Source: D37C17 sp964551815 (GTDB lineage Bacteria; Fidelibacterota; Marinisomatia; SCGC-AAA003-L08; D37C17). From it: a stretch of DNA of 24,249 bases. The DNA lies in contig CAZKEL010000038.1 in NCBI GenBank assembly GCA_964551815.1, forward strand, positions 1 to 24,249. Direction: 5' to 3'. Position 1 is the first letter of the stretch. Each line of letters opens with the position of its first letter. This document shows positions 1-7,920 of this stretch, piece after piece. The notes beneath the pieces were generated by a model. It made no database searches and was not told the DNA's origin. It saw only the letters and a list, made by a program, of their open reading frames with translations. The translations under genes and the position numbers were made by a program.

Positions 1-2
1 CT

Positions 3-80
3 GCTGACTATACCCAGGATGGTATGGTAAATATCTTAGACCTGGTGCAGATTGCCAATCACATTCTGGATAACAGTTAA
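3..80 (+). CDS. C-terminal end of a dockerin-type (EF-hand-like repeat) protein, partial
   Basis: Frame 3 is open from the window edge to TAA at 78-80 and gives 25 residues ending ...HILDNS. They carry the dockerin type I calcium-loop pattern D-x-T-x-D-G-x-x-N-x-x-D followed by a hydrophobic helix (LVQIANHIL). In clostridia dockerins bind cohesins. In FCB-group and Marinimicrobia-type genomes similar terminal repeats sit at the ends of large secreted proteins, where their partner is usually unknown. Everything upstream lies outside the window, so the rest of the protein cannot be named. A hairpin just downstream suggests transcription ends here and cdsA starts a new unit. Confidence 0.7.
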   Translation, partial: ADYTQDGMVNILDLVQIANHILDNS

Positions 81-110
81 AACTACTTTTAAAATAACTA
101 ACTAAAATTG

Positions 111-137
111 AAGGGGGTATATTCATATATCCCCTTT
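111..137 (+). terminator. Terminator-like hairpin after the dockerin gene
   Basis: Bases 111-122 pair completely with 125-136 (one G-T pair), giving up to 12 base pairs with a GC block at the base and an AT upper stem. Only a short T run follows (135-137, then GTATAT), so it is a weaker rho-independent terminator than the one at 22610. It separates the dockerin gene from cdsA. The rest of the 81-184 gap shows no convincing promoter. Confidence 0.5.
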
Positions 138-184
138 GTATATGCTCTAAAGTCCCTGTAAATTTTCCGCCTTGATTCAAAGCA

Positions 185-1024
185 ATGACGACGGAAAATA
201 AATCATCCAGAACGCTGGTGAACCTCATCGGTGTTCCTTCCCTTATAGCCATTATTATTGCAGGAGACAGCTTTAACAATTTGCCATTGTTTTCCTTATT
301 TATCGGAATGGTATTGTATTTAGGAACTCTTGAAATTAAGACATTAGTACAGGGTAAGGGTTCAGCACCTCTCCTGCCAATTGTGATGGTATTTTTAGCT
401 CTACTCCAAATAGACAGACATCCTGCCATTACCTGGAATATCCCAATTGAATTGCTGATAATTTGTCTGGCTCTGGTTGTTATGATTTTTGAAATTTTCC
501 GGAAAGCTGAGAAACCCCTTCTGAATATTTCCATAGTCATATTTGCTTTCATCTGGATTGGTGTCATGTTAGGCTCACTCAGTGTAATCAGAAATTTTGA
601 GATGATAGGGTTTCGCTTGACCTTTGCACTGTTTCTTTCTGTGTGGATTTGTGATACTGCTGCCTTTGTCTTTGGAAAACAATGGGGGAGAGTAAAAATA
701 CTCCCGGAAGTAAGTCCAAAAAAAAGTTGGGTTGGAACTATCGCCGGTTTTACAGGATCAATTATTTTTCTCCTAGTTTTACATCGTTATGGATTTTTTC
801 AGGAATTATTTTCTTTAAGGGATATTGTGATCTTTGGATTCATCACAGGGGGATTTGGGCAGTTAGGTGACTTTGCCGAATCCCTTTTAAAACGGGAAGC
901 AGGAGTGAAAGACACCAGTAATTTTTTACGTGGGCATGGAGGTATTTTAGACCGCTTTGATTCTCTTACTTTCGCAGCCCCTTTAACCTATTTATATTGT
1001 CATTATATTTTAAACATTGGATAA
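185..1024 (+). CDS. cdsA: Phosphatidate cytidylyltransferase (CDP-diacylglycerol synthase)
   Basis: CdsA makes CDP-diacylglycerol from CTP and phosphatidic acid at the inner membrane, the branch point for phosphatidylethanolamine, phosphatidylglycerol and cardiolipin. The 279-residue protein has the usual length and is a chain of hydrophobic segments. Near residues 225-258 it carries the family signature: S-L-L-K-R-x-x-x-x-K-D, then RGHGGILDRFDS. A second typical stretch is WICDTAAFVFGKQWGR (about 153-168), followed by SPKKSWVGTIAG. The ATG at 185 fits the usual short N-terminus but has no clear Shine-Dalgarno sequence. The stop TAA lies inside the start of the next gene (8-base overlap), so the two are probably translationally coupled. 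Confidence 0.93.
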   Translation: MTTENKSSRTLVNLIGVPSLIAIIIAGDSFNNLPLFSLFIGMVLYLGTLEIKTLVQGKGSAPLLPIVMVFLALLQIDRHPAITWNIPIELLIICLALVVMIFEIFRKAEKPLLNISIVIFAFIWIGVMLGSLSVIRNFEMIGFRLTFALFLSVWICDTAAFVFGKQWGRVKILPEVSPKKSWVGTIAGFTGSIIFLLVLHRYGFFQELFSLRDIVIFGFITGGFGQLGDFAESLLKREAGVKDTSNFLRGHGGILDRFDSLTFAAPLTYLYCHYILNIG

Positions 1025-2828
1025 GAACAAAGAAGACATTCAAATAATTTTAGCCACCGATTGTGGCTCTACAACTACGAAAGCTATTCTCATTCAATTG
1101 GCAGATGGAGTATATCGCTTAACGCACAGAGGCGAAGCACCTACTACTGTTGAAGCTCCCTTCGAAGATGTAACTCGGGGAGTGCTTAATGCCATCATGG
1201 AATTGGAAGAACTTTCCGGGCGTAAAATTTTAGAAGGAGAAAAAATTATCTCACCCCGGCAGAAAGATTGTGGTGTAGATATTTATATATCCACCAGTTC
1301 TGCAGGGGGAGGCCTGCAAATGATGGTTGGAGGAGTGGTGAAGTCAATGACTGGTGAATCGGCGCAAAGAGCTGCACTGGGAGCAGGAGCCATTGTAATG
1401 GATGTGCTGGCCGCCAATGATGGTAGGCTCTACCATGAAAAGGTGAAGCGCATCCGCCAGCTGCGTCCGGATATGATACTCCTTTCCGGCGGAGTGGATG
1501 GAGGTACTGTCACCCATGTGGTAGAACTGGCGGAAGTCCTGGAAGCTGCAAACCCCAAACCTCGATTGGGGATCAATTATAAACTACCTGTGATTTATGC
1601 CGGAAATAACAAAGCAACTGAAGCTGTGGAAGAGAGATTAGGAGGAATTACCGATTTAACCACTGTTGCAAATATCCGGCCCACTCTTGAAGAAGAAAAC
1701 CTCCAGCCCAGTCGTGACAGAATACATGATCTGTTCATGGAACATGTGATGGCGCAGGCTCCCGGGTATAAGAAACTCATGAGTTGGACCCATGCTCCCA
1801 TCATGCCAACTCCCGGAGCAGTTGGTGAAATCATTAAGAAAATTGCAGAAGAAGAAAATATTACAGTTGTGGGGGTAGATATTGGCGGTGCAACAACAGA
1901 TGTGTTTTCTGTTTTTCAAAAGCAGTTTAATCGTACTGTATCTGCAAATCTTGGCATGAGTTATTCCGTCTGTAATGTTCTGGCTGAATCCGGTTTTGCC
2001 AATGTAGCCAGATGGGTTCCCTTCGATATGGATGAAACAATTTTAACCAACAGAATCGGAAACAAAATGATACGCCCTACCACAATTCCTCAATCCTTAG
2101 AAGCCCTGATTATTGAGCAGGCAATCGCACGGGAAGCGTTGAGACTTTCGTTTGAACAGCATAAGGAATTTGCCGTACACCTGAAAGGAGTACAGCAGGA
2201 GAGAACCATTTCCGATGCCTTTGAACAAACCAGTTCTGGGAATACTCTGGTGAATTTAATGGAATTGGATATGTTGGTGGGTTCTGGTGGAGTACTTTCA
2301 CATGCTCCACGCAGGCATCAGGCTGCCCGCATGCTCATTGATGCTTTCCTCCCTGAAGGCATTACGCAATTAGCCGTGGATTCCATTTTCATGATGCCTC
2401 AACTTGGAATCCTTTCAACTATTCATGCGAAAGCTGCTGTGGAGGTATTTGAAAAGGATTGTCTTATCCGCTTAGGAACTTGTGTAGCCCCAGTTGGGAA
2501 ACAAAAAGAAAATCAGCCTCTCATGCACTATGAAATTACCCTTGAATCTGAAAGAATCAGTGGAGATCTCCTGCCGGGAGAATTAAAACTTATTGAAGCA
2601 CCTTTTGAACCATTCCGTGCAGTATTTACCCCTGCAAAAGGCATTGATATTGGTGCAGGAAAAAATGAAGCATTGGAGACCAAAGTCTATGGTGGTGTGG
2701 TAGGCATAATATTAGATGGTCGGGGAAGACAACCCTTTAGCATCCCTGCAGAACCTGCAGATCGGGTGAAGCAACTCTTGCATTGGTCTGAATCTACCCA
2801 TGAATATCCAACAATGGAGGTAGTCTGA
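1017..2828 (+). CDS. GlmL/MutL-family ASKHA ATPase (glutamate mutase L-like)
   Basis: This 603-residue protein belongs to the family annotated as GlmL/MutL, encoded between the two subunits of B12-dependent glutamate mutase in clostridia and thought to be a reactivation or assembly ATPase. Nucleotide-binding motifs of the actin/Hsp70/sugar-kinase fold are visible: ATDCGSTTTKA (about 13-23), LSGGVDGGT (about 158) and GVDIGGATTDVFS (about 284-296). GSGGVLSHAP lies further on. The start is TTG at 1017, inside the end of cdsA. No upstream start is possible without losing the overlap, and the first motif begins near residue 12, so the N-terminus is complete. No glmE/glmS or other mutase gene is nearby. 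It overlaps the next gene (TGATG) and heads a run of membrane-protein genes, which suggests it powers or assembles a membrane complex here. The family call is firm; the role is inference. Confidence 0.85.
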   Translation: MDKNKEDIQIILATDCGSTTTKAILIQLADGVYRLTHRGEAPTTVEAPFEDVTRGVLNAIMELEELSGRKILEGEKIISPRQKDCGVDIYISTSSAGGGLQMMVGGVVKSMTGESAQRAALGAGAIVMDVLAANDGRLYHEKVKRIRQLRPDMILLSGGVDGGTVTHVVELAEVLEAANPKPRLGINYKLPVIYAGNNKATEAVEERLGGITDLTTVANIRPTLEEENLQPSRDRIHDLFMEHVMAQAPGYKKLMSWTHAPIMPTPGAVGEIIKKIAEEENITVVGVDIGGATTDVFSVFQKQFNRTVSANLGMSYSVCNVLAESGFANVARWVPFDMDETILTNRIGNKMIRPTTIPQSLEALIIEQAIAREALRLSFEQHKEFAVHLKGVQQERTISDAFEQTSSGNTLVNLMELDMLVGSGGVLSHAPRRHQAARMLIDAFLPEGITQLAVDSIFMMPQLGILSTIHAKAAVEVFEKDCLIRLGTCVAPVGKQKENQPLMHYEITLESERISGDLLPGELKLIEAPFEPFRAVFTPAKGIDIGAGKNEALETKVYGGVVGIILDGRGRQPFSIPAEPADRVKQLLHWSESTHEYPTMEVV

Positions 2829-3952
2829 TGGCACGCTCTTATACCCCGGGGTTAAAGATATTAGCCCGCACCAAAGTTGAAAAAAAGAGGCAGCTTCCTA
2901 TGAAAGGAGCGGTGCATAAGAAAATTGGTGATTTAGTTACACCTGAAGAAGTGGTGGCTTCCACAGAAATTCCGGGAAATGTTCAAATGCTGAATGTTGC
3001 CAACCAATTAAATGTTGAGCCGGAAAATGTACCTGAATGTATGCTGGTTAATCTGGATGAAAAAATTAATAAAGATCAGGTCATCGCAGAAAGTAAAGGA
3101 ATATTCGGATTCTTTAAATCTCAACTGAAATCACCCATTGATGGTACTCTTGCCAATGTGTCTGAAATTACTGGTCAGGCAATATTATCTGAGCCACCCA
3201 TTCCCGTTGAGGTGGATGCCTACACTTCCGGTACCATCACTGAAGTGATTGAAGAGGAGGGAGTGACGGTGGAAACCGAAGGGGTTCTGGTACAGGGAAT
3301 TCTTGGTATCGGTGGTGAAAATCGTGGAATTCTTGAAGTGGTAACCAATGGCCCTGGAGAGGAATTATCTGCAGAATTAATAACTGTGGATCATAAAGGA
3401 AAAATCTTGTTGGGAGGATCCTTTATATCTATGCCTGTTTTCGAAAAAGCTAAAGCAACCGGAGTTGCAGGCATTGTCACCGGTGGATTTGACTATACAG
3501 ACCTGTCTAAAATATTAGGGTACTCTTTAGGGGTAGCCATTACCGGCTCTGAAGAAATAGGTCCCAGCCTGATTATTACAGAGGGGTTTGGGAACATCTC
3601 CATGGCAGCCAGAACTTATGAACTTTTATCCGGTCATGCAGGAGAATTTGCTGCCATTAATGGCTCCACCCAAATTAGAGCGGGAGTAATCCGACCTGAA
3701 ATTTTGATTCCCAAAGAGGAAGTTTCAGAAGGCACTGAAAAAATGGATGAGTCAGATATGGCTATTTCAGAAGGCTCTCTGGTGCGTGTAATCAGAGCAC
3801 CTTATTTTGGCAGGGTTGGAAAAGTAAAATCTCTTCCGGCAGAACTGACTAAAATGGAATCTGAAACATTGGTAAGGGTTGCAGAAATTCGATTTGAAGA
3901 AGGCAGCAGCGAAATCATCCCAAGAGCAAATTTGGAGATGATTCTCACCTGA
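2828..3952 (+). CDS. Uncharacterised beta-rich protein with C-terminal KOW/SH3-like domain, GlmL-associated
   Basis: A soluble 374-residue protein with no signal peptide or membrane helix. The first ~170 residues look like two barrel-sandwich-hybrid-type units similar to lipoyl/RnfC N-terminal folds: KGAVHKKIGDLVTPEE, then SPIDGTLANVSEITGQ and TSGTITEVIEEEGVTVE. No lipoyl/biotin lysine motif is obvious. A glycine-rich middle domain (about 195-295) contains GKILLGGSFISMPVFEKA, IVTGGFDYTDLSKILGY and INGSTQIRAGVIRPEILIP. The C-terminus (about 315-374) has the KOW/SH3-like pattern EGSLVRVIRAPYFGRVGKV. It overlaps both neighbours by one base (TGATG), so its product is probably made in step with the ATPase and the membrane peptide. 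I do not know its biochemical function. A scaffold or cytoplasmic adaptor between the ATPase and the membrane proteins is a guess. Confidence 0.75.
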   Translation: MARSYTPGLKILARTKVEKKRQLPMKGAVHKKIGDLVTPEEVVASTEIPGNVQMLNVANQLNVEPENVPECMLVNLDEKINKDQVIAESKGIFGFFKSQLKSPIDGTLANVSEITGQAILSEPPIPVEVDAYTSGTITEVIEEEGVTVETEGVLVQGILGIGGENRGILEVVTNGPGEELSAELITVDHKGKILLGGSFISMPVFEKAKATGVAGIVTGGFDYTDLSKILGYSLGVAITGSEEIGPSLIITEGFGNISMAARTYELLSGHAGEFAAINGSTQIRAGVIRPEILIPKEEVSEGTEKMDESDMAISEGSLVRVIRAPYFGRVGKVKSLPAELTKMESETLVRVAEIRFEEGSSEIIPRANLEMILT

Positions 3953-4236
3953 TGGCAGCAGAGGTTATAACATCTGCCTCTGATAAGCAGCTTATCAGTG
4001 ATCTGGCTGCAAAGGTGGTAGAGCGGGGAATGGCAGTTCCGGCAATATTTTTTCTGGATATGATGAAATACCTTTCCTTTTTCGGGGGGCAGCTCATGGT
4101 TTTTTTCGGTCCCATAATTACTGCCTTTGTACCATCTGCATCTTACTATAAATTTGCAGCACTGCTGGAGGAGAAAAAAAATGTGGAATTTCTTCTTACC
4201 GAAATCGAGCGAATTGAAAAACAATCAAAACAGTAA
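3952..4236 (+). CDS. Small uncharacterised membrane protein of the GlmL-DUF6754 cluster
   Basis: A 94-residue protein with a short polar N-terminal helix, then the motif ERGMAVPAIFFLDMMKYLSFFGGQ (about 24-47), a hydrophobic stretch to about residue 64 and a charged helical tail rich in E and K (EEKKNVEFLLTEIERIEK). It looks like one re-entrant or two short membrane helices with a cytoplasmic coiled tail. The ATG overlaps the preceding stop (TGATG), a strong sign it is real despite its size. The next gene follows after 13 bases containing GGA-rich sequence. Function unknown; a small subunit of a membrane complex fits its position. Confidence 0.72.
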   Translation: MAAEVITSASDKQLISDLAAKVVERGMAVPAIFFLDMMKYLSFFGGQLMVFFGPIITAFVPSASYYKFAALLEEKKNVEFLLTEIERIEKQSKQ

Positions 4237-4249
4237 GGAATAGGACCTT

Positions 4250-5107
4250 ATGAATAAAAAGTTGATATACTCGACTATATTTTTTCTGGTTATAATAGTA
4301 CTCTATGGCTTTGGAGAGGGATCCTTTTTCATTGAGAAATCTTACTTCAAATTCTCCATGGTTATGTTGGTGGCAACCACACTCTACTATTATATTGATC
4401 GTGCAAAAGCAGGGGGAGATATTTATCTCCGTCCCATTGCCGGATTAAAAGCTATCGAAGAAGCAGTGGGGCGTGCTACAGAAATGGGAAAACCCGTACT
4501 CTTTGTGCCGGGTATTTCTGATATGGACCAAGTGGAAACCGTATCCGGACTAATCTTGCTGGGGCATGTGGCGGAAACCACTGCAAAATATGAAGCGGGC
4601 CTTAATGTGCCTGTGTCGAAGTCCATTGTCATGGAAGCAGGCAGAGAAGCCTGCCGTGAATCCTATCTGAAAGTAGGGCGCCCTGACCTTTATTACGACG
4701 ATATGGTACATTATCTGACAGACGATCAATTTGCCTATGCTGCCGGGGTGAATGGTATCATGTTGCGTGAAAAACCAGCTGCCTGTTTCTACTTGGGTAA
4801 GTTTTATGCAGAGTCTCTGATTTTAGCAGAAACAGGAAATTCCATTGGGGCTATTCAAATAGCGGGAACAGGTTCACCGGCACAAATTCCTTTTTTCGTA
4901 ACAGCCTGTGATTATACCCTCATCGGAGAAGAATTTTTTACGGCAAGTGCCTACCTGTCAAAAAAGCCTGAACTATTGGGAAGCATTAAAGGGCAGGACA
5001 TTGTTAAAGGTTTCGTCATGGCTGCCATGGTACTAACCGTAGTCCTCAATGGTTTTTTTCAAATGGGCTGGATAGAATTTAATATTTTAACTTTATTTGG
5101 TAATTAA
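4250..5107 (+). CDS. DUF6754-type membrane protein
   Basis: A 285-residue protein with two N-terminal membrane helices (about 5-20 and 33-48), a large conserved soluble domain (about 52-245) and one C-terminal helix (about 252-275). The soluble domain begins RPIAGLKAIEEAVGRATEMGKPVLFVPGI and later holds GSPAQIPFFVTACDYTLIGE and LSKKPELLGSIKGQD, which I recognise as the pattern of the uncharacterised DUF6754 family. There are no obvious catalytic or metal motifs. The soluble domain probably faces the cytoplasm, since no signal peptide is present and both ends are held by helices. It follows the 94-aa gene after 13 bases and precedes another membrane protein after 12, so it is part of the same operon. 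The family name rests on memory of the motif, not on a search. Confidence 0.75.
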   Translation: MNKKLIYSTIFFLVIIVLYGFGEGSFFIEKSYFKFSMVMLVATTLYYYIDRAKAGGDIYLRPIAGLKAIEEAVGRATEMGKPVLFVPGISDMDQVETVSGLILLGHVAETTAKYEAGLNVPVSKSIVMEAGREACRESYLKVGRPDLYYDDMVHYLTDDQFAYAAGVNGIMLREKPAACFYLGKFYAESLILAETGNSIGAIQIAGTGSPAQIPFFVTACDYTLIGEEFFTASAYLSKKPELLGSIKGQDIVKGFVMAAMVLTVVLNGFFQMGWIEFNILTLFGN

Positions 5108-5119
5108 AAAGGAAACTCT

Positions 5120-6151
5120 ATGTTATTGAAAAGACATATACCTTTATTCATTGTGGTTGGAGTAGGATTGCTCACCTTGTTTGGACATTTTATCAATCAA
5201 AAAGATATCCAGAATTTTGTAGATAATGACTCCACCCAATGGTTCGATATCATCGCCTCCTTTGCAATTTTCCTTGGGGCCTTGAATATGTTAAAACTGC
5301 AAATGCTTAAAATAACCCGTAAACAGAAAAACTGGCAGTACAGCCTTTTGGCTGTCATTGGCTTTGCCTTTGCAGTCTTCGCAGGATTTTTCTTCAGGGG
5401 AGCAAATTTTATTACTCTGTCTCAAATTTCTCCTGAATCTGTTACCCCCATTGCGGAATTAATTACCAGTGAATTTGATTTGGAAAATTCCACCATCATT
5501 GAAAAAAAACTCTCCGCTGAAAATGCAGAATATGAAGTTCCTAAAATTTTTATAACAGAATCAGGTGCAGAAGAATTCATGGAAAAGTTAGAACCCTATA
5601 ATGTTGAAATGGTTATAGATGCTAAACCCTGGGGCGCTCACATGCAGACAGAAGGTTCTTTGTTTTCATGGATGTTTTTTAATATTTTCAATCCCTTATC
5701 CTCCTCTATGTTTGCATTATTGGCCTTTTTTGTTGCCTCTGCTTCTTACAGAGCTTTCCGCATTCGAAACTTTGAAGCTACACTTCTGTTAGTGGCAGGA
5801 ATCATTTTGATGTTGGGCAGAGTTCCCATTGGTGAACTGATACCCTGGTGGGTAGTTGCCATTTTAATTGTGTTTGGAATTGGTGCTCTCACTGCTCCCC
5901 TGATTAAAGACAGACGGATTTTAGTGGCATCCATCGTTGGTGGAATACTCCTCTTTCTGGGAGTTGGTGTGAGTTTGGGTTGGAATGAAGCCCCCCCTGC
6001 AGCTCTTTTAATTCCTGTTATTCAGGACTGGATTTTTGACTACCCCACTACGGCAGGATCACGGGCATTAATGATTGGTATTGCCCTTGGCATAGTCGCC
6101 ACATCCTTTAGAATTATAATTGGAATCGAGCGTTCCTTTTTAGGAGAGTAA
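5120..6151 (+). CDS. Uncharacterised multi-pass membrane protein of the GlmL-DUF6754 cluster
   Basis: A 343-residue protein with about seven to eight hydrophobic segments (roughly 8-25, 42-60, 73-92, 183-208, 218-234, 241-261, 267-287 and 315-336). Between the third and fourth is a soluble loop of about 85 residues (95-180), rich in acidic residues and probably outside the cytoplasm. The most conserved-looking part is NPLSSSMFALLAFFVASASY with RAFRIRNFEA (about 191-220), then a helix ending MLGRVP. No transporter or enzyme family is recognisable. AAAGGA precedes the ATG by a suitable distance, and the next gene begins one base after the stop. It could be the membrane core of the complex; that is inference from topology and position. 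Confidence 0.72.
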   Translation: MLLKRHIPLFIVVGVGLLTLFGHFINQKDIQNFVDNDSTQWFDIIASFAIFLGALNMLKLQMLKITRKQKNWQYSLLAVIGFAFAVFAGFFFRGANFITLSQISPESVTPIAELITSEFDLENSTIIEKKLSAENAEYEVPKIFITESGAEEFMEKLEPYNVEMVIDAKPWGAHMQTEGSLFSWMFFNIFNPLSSSMFALLAFFVASASYRAFRIRNFEATLLLVAGIILMLGRVPIGELIPWWVVAILIVFGIGALTAPLIKDRRILVASIVGGILLFLGVGVSLGWNEAPPAALLIPVIQDWIFDYPTTAGSRALMIGIALGIVATSFRIIIGIERSFLGE

Positions 6152-6152
6152 A

Positions 6153-7034
6153 ATGAATCTTTTAAAAAATATTTTCATTCAATTAGGCTCTCTTGACAGG
6201 AGAGTGATTTTTTTAATTGTAGGTTTGTCCGTTCTGGTTCCCTTAGTTAAACCGGATTGGGTATCGCTGCCTGTTAGACCAAAACCTCATTCTCAAATTG
6301 TTTTTGATGAGCTGAATAAGTTGAAACAGGGTGACAGAGTGTTACTCTCTTTTGAATATGGCCCCAGTACCATGCCGGAAATCCATCCCATGTCTATCGC
6401 CATGCTCCATCATTTGTTTAGTAAAGATGTGAAAATTTATGCTACTGCTCTCTGGGCGGATGGAAATTTTATGTCCACTGATGCCTTTAGTGATATTGCT
6501 CCAAAATATGAAAAAGAATATGGGATTGACTATGTGAATCTGGGGTATAAGCCCGGTAACGAGGCCGTGGTAAAGGGAATCGCTTCTGATATTCGAGCCT
6601 TGTACACCGTTGATTTAAAGGGGAACCCCATAAACGACATTCCCATGATGCAGGAGGTTCACAACATTGAAGACTTTGACTTTTTGTTCAGTTTATCTGC
6701 AGGATTCCCCGGTTCAAAAGAATGGGTGCAGTATGCCACCGATCCCAAGAATATTCCCATGTCAACGGGATGTACTTCCATACAGGTAACGGATATTGTC
6801 CCCTATGTTGAAAACGGGCAAATTAAGGGAATATTGGCAGGCATGCCCGGAGCAGCAGAATATGAAAAATTGGTAGAAACAGAGCTCAATAGCCAGCAAC
6901 AGGAAATACAACCAGGAGAAGCCACCCGTATGATGGCGGCACAGTCCATTGCCCATGTGGTAATTGTCCTTTTTATCATTTTTGGCAATATTACCTACTA
7001 CCTCACCCGTAAAAATCAAAGGAAAGGGAATTAG
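6153..7034 (+). CDS. Uncharacterised membrane-anchored protein with a large soluble domain
   Basis: A 293-residue protein with one N-terminal helix (about 17-33), a soluble domain (about 40-255) and one C-terminal helix (about 262-284) ending in a basic tail (TRKNQRKGN). The soluble domain has alternating beta strands and helices and conserved-looking patches: DRVLLSFEYGPSTMPEIHPM, YVNLGYKPGNEAVVKGIASD, STGCTSIQVTDIVPYVENGQ and GILAGMPGAAEYEKL. The ends suggest a hairpin topology with the domain on one side of the membrane. No known catalytic motif is visible. It lies 1 base after the previous gene and 1 base before the next. I recognise no named family; the patches look like those of a widely conserved uncharacterised protein. 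Confidence 0.72.
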   Translation: MNLLKNIFIQLGSLDRRVIFLIVGLSVLVPLVKPDWVSLPVRPKPHSQIVFDELNKLKQGDRVLLSFEYGPSTMPEIHPMSIAMLHHLFSKDVKIYATALWADGNFMSTDAFSDIAPKYEKEYGIDYVNLGYKPGNEAVVKGIASDIRALYTVDLKGNPINDIPMMQEVHNIEDFDFLFSLSAGFPGSKEWVQYATDPKNIPMSTGCTSIQVTDIVPYVENGQIKGILAGMPGAAEYEKLVETELNSQQQEIQPGEATRMMAAQSIAHVVIVLFIIFGNITYYLTRKNQRKGN

Positions 7035-7035
7035 T

Positions 7036-7887
7036 ATGACAGCAGAATTAATCGGAGCCTGGGTAGTTGTATTTCTCACTCTTTCCATTTTCAGTTATTT
7101 ATTTGATGATAATCCCTTTTATAAAGCAGCGGAGCATCTCTTTATTGGTGTATCTGCAGGATATTGGGCCGTTATTTCCTTCTGGCAGCAAATACAACCG
7201 AACTTGTTCGGAAGGTTATGGCCTGAACTTGAATCCCTTGCAGGAGAAAAGACGTTAATGCAGTCTGTTTGGTACGGCATATATGAAGTATTAAACTTTA
7301 TAACTACAGGGTTTGGTGTTTTAGACCGGTCTGTATTTCCCGAAGGGGGTATTGAAGGTTATGATGAAATCCGCTTTATTTATATCATCCCCTTCATTTT
7401 AGGGATTTTCATGTTACTGCGGCTGGTACCTAAAGTCGGCTGGCTGGCACGTTGGGCAATAGCCTATATAGTTGGTATGACAGCAGGACTGCGATTTTAC
7501 AGTTTTCTTAATTCTGACATTCTCAGTCAAATTAAAGCCTCTGCCGTTAATTTTACTTCAGACTGGGGTACGATGATAAATGGACTCATTGTATTTGTGG
7601 GAACTCTCACAGGGTTAATTTACTTTTTCTTTTCCAAGGAACATAAAGGGTCCTTCGGAACTCTGAGTAAAATTGGTATTTACTTTTTAATGATAAAATT
7701 TGGTGCGTCCTTTGGTTTTGCAGTAATGGGAAGAATTTCTCTTCTGATCGGTAGAATTAATGCATTGAAAGATTACAGCGCAGCAGAATATAATTATGCA
7801 ACCCCCATAATTTTAGGAATCATTATCATAACCCTGGTTATTTGGTCACTTAAAGGAAATAGAAACCAGAGTGAATTAACGGGGTAA
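7036..7887 (+). CDS. Uncharacterised multi-pass membrane protein, last gene of the GlmL-DUF6754 cluster
   Basis: A 283-residue protein starting at ATG 7036, one base after the previous stop and preceded by a purine-rich AAAGGAAAGGG. An in-frame ATG at 6964 would overlap the previous gene by 71 bases and add a poor N-terminus, so I reject it. About seven hydrophobic segments are visible. The first part, ELIGAWVVVFLTLSIFSYLF then DDNPFYKAAEHLFIGVSAGY, places a charged pair (AEH) between two helices. A cytoplasmic-looking loop holds RLVPKVGWLARW, and a later helix carries KFGASFGFAVMGRISLLIGR. No recognised family. It ends the tight block: about 30 bases with their own Shine-Dalgarno sequence separate it from the dehydrogenase gene. 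Confidence 0.72.
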   Translation: MTAELIGAWVVVFLTLSIFSYLFDDNPFYKAAEHLFIGVSAGYWAVISFWQQIQPNLFGRLWPELESLAGEKTLMQSVWYGIYEVLNFITTGFGVLDRSVFPEGGIEGYDEIRFIYIIPFILGIFMLLRLVPKVGWLARWAIAYIVGMTAGLRFYSFLNSDILSQIKASAVNFTSDWGTMINGLIVFVGTLTGLIYFFFSKEHKGSFGTLSKIGIYFLMIKFGASFGFAVMGRISLLIGRINALKDYSAAEYNYATPIILGIIIITLVIWSLKGNRNQSELTG

Positions 7888-7907
7888 GAGTATGTTAAAT
7901 TTTTATC

Positions 7908-7920
7908 AGGAGGGAAATTG
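7908..7920 (+). promoter_or_regulatory. Shine-Dalgarno site that sets the TTG start of the ALDH gene
   Basis: A perfect AGGAGG (7908-7913) lies 4 bases before TTG 7918-7920. The spacing is short but it is the only strong ribosome site here. An ATG at 7892 opens only a 9-codon reading frame that stops at TGA 7919-7921, overlapping the TTG. Confidence 0.6.

Noticed and set aside
6964..7035. A 24-codon extension of the last membrane protein of the cluster
   Set aside because: It would overlap the preceding gene by 71 bases; ATG 7036 has a purine-rich ribosome site and sits at the usual spacing.
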